64,000 nt of DNA from Xiphophorus maculatus (Eukaryota > Chordata > Actinopteri > Cyprinodontiformes > Poeciliidae), in NCBI RefSeq assembly GCF_002775205.1, contig NC_036451.1, positions 20,446,351 through 20,510,350 of the forward strand, read 5' to 3'. This document shows, in pieces, positions 11,901 through 24,217 of this stretch (positions within the stretch are counted from its first letter, which is position 1; every line of letters begins with the position of its first letter). A program made the position numbers and the translations under genes. The notes beneath the pieces are model-generated. The model saw only the letters and a list, made by a program, of their open reading frames with translations, made no database searches and was not told the DNA's origin.

Positions 11901-14900
11901 TAAGTGTTTAAAAAGAAGACTTCAAAAACATTTAATCTTTTTCTCAAGTCTATCTTACTTTGTGTTGTTTTACGGATTAAAATAATATTAATAAAGCCTA
12001 AAGATTATTACCTGCAGTCAGCCTGATCTTTGATTGGCAAGTGAAATACTGAAAAATCTGTTTGTTTCCACCAATCATTTTTCATCTATTAATGCATCAA
12101 CCTGCATCATTTACTTTGAAGTAGTCTCTTTGAGTTTAATAAAAAAATAAATAAGTAAGTTAGGCACATATGCATTGAAGTATAATCTTTTCATTTTTCA
12201 TTATTAGTTTATTTCTTTCAAGTTATTGCTTTGTCATAAAACCGGGAGCACATTTTTTAAAATTATTATTTTATATCTTAAAGGTATTAAAAGTCGCTCT
12301 TGTTGTTTTTCTACTGCTCTAAATGACAGAGAGCGCTCACTCATCAGAAATGGAATGGGTATTTAAAGCATTACAGCTGCTGCACATCAACAACATCTAA
12401 ACAATGTTTTGTAGCCAAGTTATTTAGCTAATTGATTTTAGCTGTTAAACCTATAAGGTAGTTCTAGTTTTAGCACTATACTGCACTGTTTACATAAATA
12501 TTCAAATGGGCTAAAAGAACATTTTCCAATAAATGACAATTGAAAGTTTAACAATTTTAGCACACCAGTAATTTTAGTAAATTTTACTATTACTTGATTC
12601 TAGATAATAACATTGGGGGGTAGCAAGGGAAAGGTTAGTTTTTGCAATATGATTTATCTGTATACTTTTTTGCTATATGACCTGTTGTAGTTTATAGTTA
12701 TCAGTTTTTTTTTCTCAAATGTGTTTGTGAAGTGACTTTTTCACTTCTCCTAATCCTTCTGAGCTTGAAATGCTGCAAAAAAATCCATGTTTATATGTTG
12801 TTCAACATTTGTCCGCATCAGCATTGGCTCATGGTCTTTTGAAGGCATCAGTGAGCGTGTACCTAATCCTGGCATAAATCAGCTGCTTTGTTTAAGCCCG
12901 GCTCGATGTTTTTGAAACTGATTAATCCAGGACCTTTGTGCTCGCCTCAGTCAGGCCCAGCTGTCTTTTTTTTCGCCCTGGATTCCCCTGCTCTGAACTT
13001 GTCCTCTTTGTGCCCCTTGTGTCTCTCCAGTGCTTTGCGGCGCCCCTCCCAGCGTGGACAACGCCTTTCTAATTGGTCGGAAGCGTTCCCACTACGACAT
13101 CCACTCCATAGTGCGCTACCAGTGCGGCGACGGCTTCCTGCAGCGCCATGTTCCCACTGCTAAGTGTCGTGCCAACGGCAAGTGGGACCGACCCAAAATC
13201 ATCTGCATAAGATGTGAGTTTCACGCAGCACGGTTCTCACAGACGTTACTTAAAGCTGTACTTTCGTTTGTTTTATTTTTAGCACGTTCCCCGCCACGGG
13301 TCCCGAACATCGAACCTACATTAGCAGCCCTGAGGCTCGGCTGTCACTGTGAGCGTTGTGGCTCGCCAGCCCTGCTCTCATTATTAATAATTGCAAGCAA
13401 AAACATTACCGTGGCTGTGGCCTGAATTAATTCCCCTGGGCTTTGCTCAGAAGTGATTGGGTATCCTTTGAAGTGCGTTATGCTCAAGGTTGTTTTTTGG
13501 GGTTTTTTTCCTTTAAAAACATGTTTTACAACAGGTACAGACTCAATGCAATAGAACAGATGTGTGCTGAAAGGGAAAATGTTCAGCCTTTTTTACTCTA
13601 TATTTTGCATGTTCACGATGCAAAACGCAGGAATAAAACAGTCAGGCACTCGCTCATCCATCTTAAACCCTTTCACTTTCTGTTATAATCACTGTGTTCA
13701 ATGTATTTTCATGGGATTTTAGGTGACACACCATAACACAGTAACAACACTGTGAAAAATTATTTTAGAAAAAATGTTTGTTTTTTTTACAAACAAAATC
13801 TCTAGAGTTATCTCTAGCCCACCTGAGTCGATACTTTGCAAGGCCCTATAAAATGTCAGATTTCATACCTCATCCTTTTCGGGGTGTTCTGTCAGTCTTC
13901 GAGAGCTGGTATATCCTGCATGTTACATTTCTTCCCCTGGTCCAACACACCTCAGTCAAATGATGGCTCATTTGCAGGCCTCTGCAGAACATGCAGAGGA
14001 GGTAGCAACTACAACCAGGAAGAGAACTAAACCTATCAGGACTCTGGAGGGCTGACTCTGGACACCCCTGATGTAAAATATTCTCCCTCCGTCACACACC
14101 TTCCTCTTGTTTAGCATTTCGAGTTAATTTTGTTCTGATCAGATTTGACTCAGATTACACAGGAAGCAGAATGTCTTTCCTCTTCAAGAGGACACATAAG
14201 GAGCAAGATTCACTTTAATATTCTACAAGCCGAGGCTCGCGTTTCACATCGCTCTGCTCAGAGAGTGACAGTAATGATGAAATACTGAAATAATGTAGCT
14301 TCTGTTCAAACTGATAAAGACGGCATCGCTTCTTCTGACTCCTAATGTGTGGAAGCGGGCTGTTTTGACGCGCCGCAAGTTATAAAATTTGTAAGCGTTC
14401 ATCGCAGATGACATGTCGGACCGATGCGATTTGGCACCGCACCCCGGGACGAGCTCTCACAGAGGATGGGAGTGGGTGGCTATCTCGGCGCGCGCTTGCT
14501 AAAGGCGCCCGGTCCACACAGTGTGAGATTAAACAGATAACCCCTCAGTGTTTCAGACACTCTGCACGGAGAATGGGACGCTCTGACCTTGCTGCTCTTT
14601 GATCCCCTCTCCCTTGCGTCCTACCTGGTTCCACCTGCCTTCGACAATCCACCTGAAAGCCTGTGATGTTCCCCCTGGGATGCATGTCTGTCTTCCTGGT
14701 TTTTCTCTTTTTTTAACTCTAGAATTCCACTTTAATAAATCACACTGTTTTTTTTCTCTGTCTCTCTCTCTCTCTCTTGTTTCGCCAGCTCGGCGGGCCC
14801 ACCGTTACCGACGCCACCACCACAAGGCGAGGAGGGAGCGCAGGAAGCACAAGCGGCATGGCCACAGAGAGGGGGGACACCACGGAGGGGAGTTCAACCA

Positions 14901-14925
14901 AGGCCACAACCACGTCCGTTTCTGA
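2362..14925 (+). CDS. ncan: Neurocan core protein, C-terminal part (partial, 5 exons)
   Basis: Neurocan is a secreted chondroitin sulfate proteoglycan of brain matrix (lectican family). Its C-terminal G3 region binds matrix ligands such as tenascins. Five exons are present: 2362-2520, 4257-4339, 5544-5688, 13031-13213 and 14789-14925, encoding 234 residues plus stop. The first three (159, 83 and 145 bp) form a long-form C-type lectin domain with six cysteines, WIGLND, QPDN and WND motifs. The 183-bp exon is a sushi/CCP domain with four cysteines. The last exon is a basic His-rich tail. Exon lengths match the usual lectican pattern and all phases agree. Neurocan is preferred over brevican, versican or aggrecan because of the [12 protein letters not shown] tail and the neighbouring hapln4. 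The 5' part of the gene lies outside the window. Confidence 0.92.
4257..4339 (+). CDS. ncan: ncan lectin domain exon 2
   Basis: This 83-bp exon lies between ACGCAG and CTG|GTGAGG. It enters in phase 1, giving a split glycine codon, and leaves in phase 0. It encodes [15 protein letters not shown] followed by [18 protein letters not shown] is the diagnostic hydrophobic core motif of C-type lectin folds. Confidence 0.93.
5544..5688 (+). CDS. ncan: ncan lectin domain exon 3
   Basis: This 145-bp exon runs from CTGTAG|CAATAC to ACAG|GTGAGA. It encodes [21 protein letters not shown] and [18 protein letters not shown]. It carries the calcium-site QPD and WND elements and the last three lectin cysteines, and ends in phase 1. 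Confidence 0.93.
5897..5966. repeat. (TA)n microsatellite, about 35 units
   Basis: Uninterrupted TA dinucleotide run in the large ncan intron, followed 50 bp later by a run of about 19 A (6019-6037). Confidence 0.97.
7800..8135 (+). mobile_element. Tc1-like transposon fragment (plus orientation)
   Basis: The stretch around 7915-7960 (GGGGCTGCGGAGATCTGCAG, then CTCAGGTGGGAGAATG) and around 7985-8070 resembles the transposase-coding part of a fish Tc1-like family as I recall it. The sequence 8094-8127 (AAAAGTTTGAGGGGTCTG, then AAAACTTTTGCAGGACAC) resembles that family's terminal repeat. The middle and most of the 3' coding part are missing. Frames are broken, so this is a dead copy. The left boundary is uncertain. 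Confidence 0.6.
8431..8552 (-). mobile_element. 5'-truncated LINE tail with 15-bp target duplication
   Basis: A 122-bp insert begins CTCCATCCATTG and contains GGGCGAGAGGCGGGGTCACC and GACAGGTCGCCAGTCTGTCG, a motif set familiar from a common fish retroposon. On the minus strand the insert ends in a GGATGGA-type tail, as a LINE 3' end would. It is flanked by ATTTACACTAGATTC (8416-8430) and ATTTACACTGGATTC (8553-8567), which match at 14 of 15 positions and form a target-site duplication. I am not sure which LINE family it is. Confidence 0.7.
10665..10720. mobile_element. 56-bp double-terminus element of a Tc1-like transposon
   Basis: Two perfect 26-bp inverted arms (10665-10690 and 10695-10720) are separated by 4 bp and flanked by TA on each side. 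The arm starts CAGTACAGACCAAAAGTTTG, the terminal sequence of a widespread Tc1-like family as I remember it. TA flanks are the expected Tc1/mariner target duplication. Nothing of the internal sequence remains. With the TA flanks and next bases the palindrome is 29 bp per arm (10662-10723). Confidence 0.75.
13031..13213 (+). CDS. ncan: ncan sushi (CCP) domain exon
   Basis: This 183-bp exon runs from TCTCCAG to AGAT|GTGAGT, phase 1 at both ends. It encodes one complement-control-protein module with four cysteines ([28 protein letters not shown]) and the usual late tryptophan. The single CCP after the lectin domain is the standard lectican layout. Confidence 0.93.
13880..14070. mobile_element. 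Degraded hAT-like miniature element
   Basis: The sequence CTGGTCCAACACACCTCAGT and the terminus GGACACCCCTG at 14060-14070 resemble the hAT miniature element at 279-502. The left terminus (CGGGGTG) is mutated and I see no clear target duplication. It lies in the last ncan intron. Confidence 0.5.
14789..14925 (+). CDS. ncan: ncan last coding exon, basic His-rich tail
   Basis: The acceptor follows a CT-rich tract (14757-14788, TTTCGCCAG). It encodes 45 residues then TGA. The tail holds 11 His, 12 Arg and 3 Lys, including [19 protein letters not shown] and GGHH. Human neurocan also ends in a His- and Arg/Lys-rich tail, from memory, which supports the assignment. Confidence 0.9.
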
Positions 14926-15783
14926 ACCAAAAAACACAAGAAAAAAGATTGGCACCCTCTTTTTTTTTTTCTTTTTTTTCCTCCCTGCTGCAACCTGCAG
15001 CTTGCCTGTCTCCCCGTTGTCCTCATTTCCCCAAATACCACTTCAAACTCTCAGCCCATAAACTCCCTGCCCCCCTTTCTGTTCTGCCCTTACTCCCCCA
15101 CCCACCTCCTCACCCCCTGGTGCACAGAGGCAACCTGCTTATTACTCCCCTCTGAGGCCTGCCAAAGTGCTGCCAAGGTATAGCCAGGACTCTTAACAAC
15201 CACATTGACATCCCTTCTTCTTCCTTTTCTTTGTTTCATTTTTGGGCTCCAGCTCCTTTGTCTGTCCTCTCACATGTTCCAGTAACTCTCCCTTTGAGCT
15301 CAGCCCTTGACCTGTTTTTTTTTTTGTTTTTTGGGTTTTTTTGAGTACGAAAAGAAAAAAAAAATTTTAGTTTGAGTATGGACTTTGTTTGGCGAGAAGT
15401 GGTTTTAGTATGAACTGTAAATAGGGGTGACATCACTGAAAATGCCGTATCAAAGTCAGACGAGTCAATGGGAGACGTCAAGATATTGACTTGAGCCTTT
15501 TGTCTATCGAACAGTTATTTTTTACAAATGCTCTGTGTTTATCTCCTGATCCTGCTGCTTTTCCGTTTGCCCCTTTGTAAGACACTGCTGCGGACTCGCA
15601 GCGCCGCCGCCGCTGCGTCGTTCTGATACAGATTTCGCTGATTTTTCAACCAGAGGCGGTTGTAATTGAGTTATTTGATTGTTAGCGTTGTATTTTTCTT
15701 GTCAGTGTGAGACAGTTGCTTTAGATCAGATGATGAAAGCCCAGAGGAAAAATGGATAATGGCTCCGATTTCTGGCTCACCTA

Positions 15784-15789
15784 AATAAA
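15784..15789 (+). terminator. ncan: Candidate ncan poly(A) signal AATAAA
   Basis: AATAAA is followed after about 22 bp by GTTGAAGGTGTG, a plausible GU-rich downstream element. It would give a 3' UTR of about 0.9 kb. Alternatives are AATAAA at 18496 or ATTAAA near 20900, which would imply a much longer UTR. Confidence 0.35.
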
Positions 15790-18234
15790 TCATCTGAGGC
15801 ATCCCGAACGGTTGAAGGTGTGCCAACACCTTCTCTCCCCACCCACTCCCTATCACTTCCAGGGTTAACCTGCACATTTGATACCGATTGTCTCAACTCA
15901 GCTCAAAACTTCCACATTTGTTTTCTGTTCTCATAAAGGGGAAGTAGAACGGTGAGGGTCATAAGATTTAGACAGTCTTCCTGCTCCATGTGAAGATATC
16001 TTGAGTCACTGTGATTTCATCTGCTGAACTTAAGCGAATTTAACTTAAGCTAACATTTAAGTGAGTAACTAAAATCCCAACACAGAAGTTCCAGTGAAAA
16101 GTTTTCAAACGTTCGTCGTGCCAGAAATATCACTGCAATATGGATTTAGTATGAAAATATGATGCAACAATTAGTTGCACAAGTAAAAATGTCCAGTGGA
16201 TTTTCTCAAACTCATCCGTCTGTTCATTCGTTTGTCTTGTCCAGATCACCTAAACAAGCTTCAGCGATTTAACAGTCGCACTCAGACGACGGAAAATCAA
16301 TTTGGATGTTCAGAGAAAATGATAAACCAACTCATGTTCAAGCTTTCCATAATGAGAAATCTGCTGGAAACGGTACAGATGATGTTCAGATGGAAATCAT
16401 GATTAATATTTTTTTTAAAGGACAGATTCTTCGTTGGCTACTGGGTCTGGTTGCTGCAAGGTGAAGCAGAAACACTGTGACGGTTGTGAATTATTGGTTT
16501 ACTCATCACAAGTCACACAATTGTCACAGCGTTCTACATGATCACGTTTTACTTTTGTCATTCAGCCCTATTGTACACATAAATGACTAAATAGACGACT
16601 ACCTACAAATTACTTTAATTTAGCTCAAGTCACAAGCTAGCTCAAACTTGGAAGAGTTGGGGTTTTTTAACAGAATAGTGATAAAGCATATTTCCATTTC
16701 TCAAATCTAAGTCTTCTATGGATTCAATAAAATCTCCAATGAATTCACACCTGTGCACCCAATTCTAGTTTCAGAAAACCCTTGAGTCGCTGTTATCAGT
16801 CTACTCTGGAAAAAGTGAGTTGAGTTCAAATAATGCAAAAATTCAAATGCATTCATCTTGATGTTGAGTCTATATAAGCTTCTAATATGACAGGTAGACT
16901 GAAGGTAAGACACACAATCAAATCTAATTGGAGCAAATGTACTTTATACCTCCACTGTACAGGAAATGTTTGTGCTTTTTTTTTCATAAAAAGGAAACAG
17001 ATGGTTTCCCCAATCAGCTGTTTTTGAGATAACCAACTTATCAAACTGATTTTCCTGAGTGTTTTATGTAAGAAACCATCTCATGTTTCATCAAAGTAAA
17101 TACATCCAATCCCCATTTGTTTTGTTTTTTTGTTTTTTGTTCTCTTTCTTTATAATCAATCTTCAAACACACTGATATGATATAACCTCTTTTTCGTGGC
17201 TTACAGATGAGGTGGATTTCTGGATCACCAGTAAAATTCACTGCAGTCCTGTTTCTTGTGTTAACTTTCCTACTGACATGTACTTAGTGTTGCTCTAGCA
17301 ACTAAAATGACAAAAAAAGTGAAGACAGATCCAACATGATTTTATCAGATAAGTTACACATCACATTAGGTTGCTCAATAATATTTGCTTTTATCGATTG
17401 TCGGTAAAATTATCTCCCCCCAACAGCTGATTGAGTTGAACAGACCTAACCAACTCAGACATACACTGACTGATGTGAAGCCATTTGTCAGAGCTGTACT
17501 GACTGACTGGGGTCGAACATTATCACAGGGAATATGAAGCTGTATCGTTGAGTGTAGGAACTCGGCGTTCATGTGTTTTTACGATACGAAAGAGTGATGG
17601 CGGCTGAGGCCGTTGTTGACCATGGAAAGGGTCAGTGAGGTTAAGGCTTGCTGTTTCTGAGTCAGACAGAAACTCCCACCTGAAGATGGCCGTGCCGCGT
17701 GTTGTGCTTTAAAGAGGAGATTGAGGTGGACTGAACAAAAAAAGAAAGAAAGAACGCTTTGCTCTGTCTTCTCTCAGCTTTACTGTCCAGATAAATCGTT
17801 GCTCTTCTTTTTAAAGCCGACCCTCGAGGTTTGTGCTTGTGGGATTATGACCCTCATTCTGGCATGTCTAGCTTTGATGTTTCTTTATCTTTTGCTGGAT
17901 CTTTTTTTCTTACTCCTTTAGTACCTATGTGCTTTTGAAGGATTCATCCATCTTTGCCGATCCACTTTCCTCTTCTTTTTTACAATTTTATTTTGAACAG
18001 AACGTTAATGTTTTCAGTACTGTAGCTTCCACCTGAGGCTGCATGGATCAGAATTTTGAGCCCAATTTATTTATTTATTTTTGGTGGTTTTTGTAAAACT
18101 AGTACTTACAGATCCTGACTTAAGCTGATTTAAGGTCTTTTTGTACAGAGAGAAGAGGAAGACATGCAGTAAATGGTAAAACTAAGTTGCACTGATCACT
18201 GTAGCCTCAGCATATGGTGCCTGTGCTCCATACG

Positions 18235-18264
18235 CAAAGCACTACAAAGCCATGTAGTGCTTTG
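18235..18264. repeat. Perfect 12-bp inverted repeat with 6-nt loop
   Basis: CAAAGCACTACA and its exact reverse complement TGTAGTGCTTTG are separated by AAGCCA. The short stem suggests a chance or structural hairpin; no miRNA precursor geometry extends beyond it. Confidence 0.8.
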
Positions 18265-19381
18265 TCTTTTGTATCGTTATATTAGCAAAGAGGGCAGTTA
18301 GCATGGCTATCATTGCAAAAATATGCCTGTGTCTGAAGGTATATTTGTAGTATAACTTTGTCATCCTACAGAGACAGGAGTGGAAAGCTCAAAAGGATGA
18401 GAACAGCTTACCTACTTTCTGCTGAATGTCTTGCTCTCGCTCGCTTTCTTGCAGCCTGGACTTACCACGGACTTGTCTCAACGTGTCTTTGAGAAAATAA
18501 ATCTTAAACAGCTTCTTACATTTCTGAGCATCATTTTAACCACGCAAAATAACCTAAAATTAGCTTTCAGTCTTCTTTGCCCAGTTGCATCCTGACTGCC
18601 TCAGTACGGCACATTCCTCAGTCAGAATAAGATGAGATTTTTCAGTTTCCAAACTCTTGTTCACCGGTCGGTCCCAGTCGGCCACCGGATGATTTCTCTA
18701 CGTGCTACATGTTATGAGCAGCGTTGAGGCGAAGTCTGCTATTTGCAGATGATATCTTTGCCTTTGTTTGTCTCCTCTCACCTTGACTGGGACAACAACA
18801 GTAATCGTACACCTTTGTATCAGTTCAATTAATCTCCTGCATGCCTAATTAACAAGCTGCATTATCAGCCCAACCACAGAGCTGCCATGACAGGGGAAGG
18901 GTAATGCTGATGGACAGTCAGAGGAGGGTACATGGTGGCTGTCACAGCCATCAAACCCCTGTTGCTCTGCAGATGTCAGGCTGCTTTCTCTCCCCCTCCC
19001 TGCCCCCTGTCGCTCCTGTAAAATAGATTGACCATGGGTGGGTGAACAGAAGGGCAGACAGACGACCCTCTCACTGCAGACTTGATGCTTGAGAAACAGG
19101 GTAATTACAGCTGGGTAAAGGTTCGGCCGCGTGACGAGACCTAAAATAAAATAATGTGATAAAGTTGCAAGAACCTGAGTTGAGCTCCGAGCCTAAAATC
19201 CACGAGGCAAGCACGTTGAAGAAACCAAAATCCAACGTGACTGAAGCGGATCATTTTGTAGCACAAAAACAGACCATGGGATCCTCACGCAGAGATGCCC
19301 TCTTTTAAATCCAGCCATCAACGCTTCTCACAGGAATACAAAACAAAAGCGTTTTTACCTCAAACATGTTAAATGAGCTCA

Positions 19382-19387
<6 letters not shown>

Positions 19388-19412
<25 letters not shown>

Positions 19413-19413
19413 C
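19388..19413. repeat. (CA)n microsatellite, about 13 units
   Basis: Short uninterrupted CA run downstream of ncan. Confidence 0.95.
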
Positions 19414-20492
19414 AGTTCCTCCTCTGACTTCAAACACAGTGTTTGGTTCCTTTCAAAATCCTCCTTTTAATCTTCCTCACTCCCACTCGGCTCGCTTTTC
19501 CTCTCCAGGCGCTACAGTCGGAGGCCTGAGGGCAGACAAACACACAGCCACAAAGCCTTATCATTGCAAATCATAATCATAACATCGAGCTTGTTAAGAT
19601 GTTTCGGCCAGCTGTCTCTCAGGTCAGAGGCGGGAGCGACTCCTTGGGGGAGCCGGTGGGTCCGTTTCTGCTCGTTGAGTCGAAGAGAGGTGTGAAATGT
19701 TCGGGGCGTCTTCACGCCTGAAATTTCACTAATCAGCTCGATTTTCAGTATTTAGCTCTTTGAGATGTGGCTAAATATGGAGGGGTTTTAACAAAAGGTC
19801 CATCTGAATCAATCAAGCAAACATGCAGCGGGTCAGTCGAAAGATGGGCTGACACTCCACCTTGTCTGTTTGTCAAAAAGCAGCTTGAAGGAGGCGCATG
19901 CAATAAAAAAAGAGAGAGTCGGTAATGACAGCATGACAACAGCGATGCAGTGGCTGCCGTCCTTCTTCAGTTGCACACAGACAGACTATTGATTTCATGA
20001 TTAGGCAGTCTGTCTTGTTCTCTTATTAAGTCTGTCAATGGCATCGACGGCGCAATCGCATCGACTGACTGCTGAGTGTTTTCTAAATGACAGGAAAACA
20101 GACACAGTTCTCTGCGCGTTTCGTTGTTTTCACGGGTTTTCGTTTCCATTCCGAACTCTCTTTCACTCCCATTTCATTCTCCCGGCCTTTCCCCTTGCGG
20201 TACCTGTGGAGCATTACACCGCTGGAACTGAGCTGAGACGATTTATCATTGTCAGGAAAGAATGACTGAGACAAACGCAGTGCAGGAGCCGGTGACAGAT
20301 GTTTCCCCCTCTTTCCTCCGTTACATATCTCCTCACGCGTTACTCTAGTCCTTTCCTTACAATCCATTTATACTCTGGGTGTGTTTGTTCGTTGCTTAGC
20401 CTCTCTGGGCCGCATTCACACAGCCGGTGAAAGCTCTCCCGAATCCCAGCTCCATCTGATTTTTTTCTCTTTCTTGCACACAGCCACAAAAA

Positions 20493-20595
<103 letters not shown>

Positions 20596-22428
20596 CTGCT
20601 GTTGTGAAACTGCTGCAATAGGTACACAGAGGCGCTTTGGTCAACACGGGCACTGCAGGAGAGCCCGAAGCAAAGCTGGGCATCTACAGTACAAACTTCA
20701 TTGTTGGCTCTGTTCCCTCTGCGCAGCGTCTCAGCTTGCAGGTTTCTACAGTGAACACAAATGCAATATATAAAAGACTGAAGCTGACGTTGCATATGGC
20801 TGTGTGAATGTGGCTCACCAGTATTTATTCATATTTATCAGTGTATGTTCTTAATTCTAGTACTGTTAATGTATTATATTCTTTACAAGACAAATGACCA
20901 TTAAAGGAAACCCTTGTTTGGATCCATCACCTGTTTGCCTGGACTCATTGTTTTGATTTTTGTGAAGTTATTTCCAAGCCATTATGAGACCAAGCCACTT
21001 ATTATACAACGCAGAACAGTAAGAAAGAATAAAATACTAATATTATAAATAAGTCAAATTACCTTTTCTTTAGCTGGAGCAGAGATTTATAATACAAAAA
21101 CTGCAATCAATGCAACTTACATTTTTTAACTGGGAACTTTTTTTTTCAATTGTTCTTTGGTCGCACAATTAAACGGTAAATTGCCTGTAGAGTGATTTAT
21201 CTAGTCTAGGGACTTCTAAAGCACTTTGCACCACATTTAGTCTTCTAGCGCCACAATTGTTGGTGCTCTAAACAATTCCTTTAAAATAAATTCAACAGAA
21301 GTATTTTATAATTTGGGTTGTTTGCTTTGTGTACTCATTCTAAAAGAATAAAACAGCAATTCTGAAGGACGTTTTTTTTTTAAGCAGTTTTCAATATTAA
21401 ACAACTTTCAAAGCCCACAGCGTGGCTTTCTAACTTATACAGCGGCGCAACAGTAATATTGCTGACCTCTTTGCCTTCTCTCTCCGTGTTAGCATTGATT
21501 TTATCTGACATACTTTCAGTCTTTTTATTCCAAAACCCATTTTACGACCTCTTATGTGCAGAGGAGATCCATTTCCAAATCTGGGTGAAGAGGCAAGCCA
21601 TTCTCTCCTGTGCCAAGAATATTGTATGAAGAAAAAAAAATGCAGTTTTGCTCCCGTTTTTCTTTCTTTTTTTTCTTCTTTTTTTGACGTTCCAACGATT
21701 TCTGGCTGAAGCAAACAAAGCGGGTTGCCAAGGGCAAATCCCTCAGCAGCACAAGAAAAGCCGCGTAGGATGAAGAGCAGCAGAGACAGACAAGTGGGAG
21801 GGATAAAAGACATGCGATGGGACGGGAGGGGTGGTGTATTTTGGCAGCAAACAGTCTGTGAATACATCTACTGTTCAGCTATGTAACCTTCAGCTCAACC
21901 TGAAGGTCCGCCACAGAGCCTTCACTTGTGAATGGACGGTTTCATCGCCTCGCAGCAATGTTTCCTGCAAAACACTCACACCGTCGTATCTCTATCTTTC
22001 CCCACTGCTTTGTTGCACCGTTCTCGCCGTGCCCTTCAATAGATGACTGACTCGCTCCATTATTATTCCAAAAACACCTGAAGAAGCCGCCGTACTGGGT
22101 TCTGTTTGGATCAGACAATCAATCACACTTATTATTTCATCTCTTGAATGCCCCCCCCCCCCCCTCCTCCACCTCCCCTCGGTTCTGGCCGGCTGAGCGG
22201 CGATTTCAGCCCAGCACGGCGAGTTTGCACAACGCTCATTAGCGTTGCTTAACGGGAATTTTCTCTCAATCGCTCCCTTTCGAAATGACCTTCAGCTCTA
22301 TCCTCTGCTGCTCTGCAGCTACACGAAAGACGTGTCACAGCCACTCACATTCAGGACCGAATCGCGGAGCAGACCTCTGCAGAATCAAACGTTTTCCAAC
22401 TGGATTTTGTCACCGTAGGAAATGAAAT

Positions 22429-22938
22429 GCACGCTGCAAAATTATGCCTACACTTTGAACTTTTCCACATTTTGTCAGCTACAAAAAAAAAAAATCTGTG
22501 TTTTTGGTATGTTATAATTTTTTTATTTTTATATGCTAGACAGGACTGTAATTGACAGACTTTGGATCCCTGGACTAAATCCAACTTTGTTGCCTCAGTG
22601 ACAGATTTTTCTTCTAGTCCTGCAAATTACAAAAAACTGATCATGTTTAAGGTTCATGGCTCCTGTCCAAATAAAATATATATATATATATATATATATA
22701 TTTAAATGATATTTAAAAGTTTCAAAAATATCTTTCTTCAACCATAAAAAGAAAGATCAGAACTGATAGAGGCAGACCTGTACATGTTAACACAATGCAG
22801 AAAACAAATAAGAAATACGGTGTCTTACATTGTTGAGAGTTGATCTGTTGAATAACATCCAAACAAACTATACTGTGTGTGGTTGTAATAGTACAAAATG
22901 TGGGAAATGAGAAGTATTCATACATGTAAGGCATTGTA
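22429..22938 (+). mobile_element. Internally deleted Tc1-like element, about 510 bp
   Basis: The left end (GCACGCTGCAAAATTATGCC, then TTTGAACTTTTCCACATTTT) and the right end (GTGGTTGTAATAGTACAAAA, then GAAGTATTCATACATGTAAG and GCATTGTA) resemble the inverted termini of the Tc1-like family also seen at 51600-52612. The transposase region is absent, and a (TA)12 run (22677-22700) lies inside. Boundaries are approximate. Confidence 0.6.
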
Positions 22939-24181
22939 ATCACATTTAGGAGCAGCATGCAACAGAAACCCCTGCAGAGCATCGCTGTTAGAGATTTTTT
23001 GAATCGCTCTTTCCAACTGAATTTTCTCACAACACACAATGCAAATATATGCTTAAATACCCAAAGCGTGCAGTGCTTCTTGTTGTGTAAGTCGGGGAGG
23101 AGTAGCTGGAAAGACTGTTTTCATAACCTTGTTCTTGGATCAATATCGGGCTCATCTGGCAGGCGTGGCGAATCAATGTGGATCGCTGGTATTATCCTAC
23201 ATTATTGCCTAATGGTGCTGCCAAAGTTCAAGAAGATTATTATAATCAACATTGGCTTTAGCGCCTGACAGTCGCTCTCTGCCAACACCTCAATAAGTTC
23301 TGTTTTTAATCTCTTGAAGGCTGCACTCAAAAAAAAAGAAAAGAAAGAGAAACACCCAGAGACTTGCACAAATCTAAGTATCCAGATCCAAACAGACAAT
23401 CTGCTTCCTACTTCTGTTTATCTTCCTAATCTTTATTGCAGTCAGGTTGTTGAATAGCTTCACCCATGAATCTGCATTTGCACCCATCTTAACGACTGCA
23501 GATGGTGGAGCATCATCTCATTACTGGCTTGTTTTGTTTTTTTATATAGTGATGTGCCTTTGTGTGCAGGAATCAGACAAAGAGCAAAGCCAGAAAAAGC
23601 TTCAGACTCAGCCAGGTCATTCACACACCACCGGACCAGCATCCTGCTCTTCCAGCTGTGTGTGCACTGCTCAGTGTCTCGTTTTATGACCCCATCTGAT
23701 GATCTGCAGATTTGGCTTGGCTGAGTTGGTTTTTGCAAGCTTGTCATGAGTGGCGAAAGGTAGCCGACTTGATTTGTTCCCGTCCTGATTTTGCTCCCGC
23801 GCAGTTGTGTCTATTATTTGCATTTTGGGCAGAAACAACCTTTTTTTTTTTATATGTCTTTAAGTAAATTGACTTGTGATTAACAAGTTAAAATAAAATT
23901 GTCATAACAGCAACTTTTTGGTGGCAAGTATCCAGTGGCTTAAGTGTTTTAATTTGCAGTAAAAGTAATGTCAGACAGATGTACAGTAGAGCTCAGCACT
24001 ATAAAACTGAAAGTAATAAGGCTGTTTTCATCAAAGTCGCACTAGCAATAATTCTCAAAACTACTTTTGAATAACATTAAAAAGTAAATGAATAACTTGC
24101 TGGAAATGATTACTGTCGATTATGTTTCTTTTCTGTGCCACAGTTGGTGCATTCATTACTGATGAATGTGTTTTTATCTTA

Positions 24182-24184
<3 letters not shown>

Positions 24185-24213
<29 letters not shown>
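24185..24213. repeat. A29 homopolymer
   Basis: Uninterrupted adenine run. It could be the tail of a retroposed sequence, but no matching upstream element was recognised. Confidence 0.95.

Positions 24214-24217
<4 letters not shown>

Larger units (their letters stand above)
5689..13030 (+). other. ncan: Large ncan intron between lectin and sushi exons
   Basis: This 7.3-kb intron contains a (TA)n run, a Tc1 fragment near 7800-8135, a LINE tail at 8431-8552 and a 56-bp inverted-repeat element at 10665-10720. The open frames in it are short and resemble nothing I recognise. The remaining sequence shows no identifiable feature. Confidence 0.7.

Noticed and set aside
13031..14925. Assignment of the lectican as brevican, versican or aggrecan
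   Set aside because: The His/Arg-rich tail and the adjacent hapln4 fit neurocan. Other lecticans pair with HAPLN1, 2 or 3.
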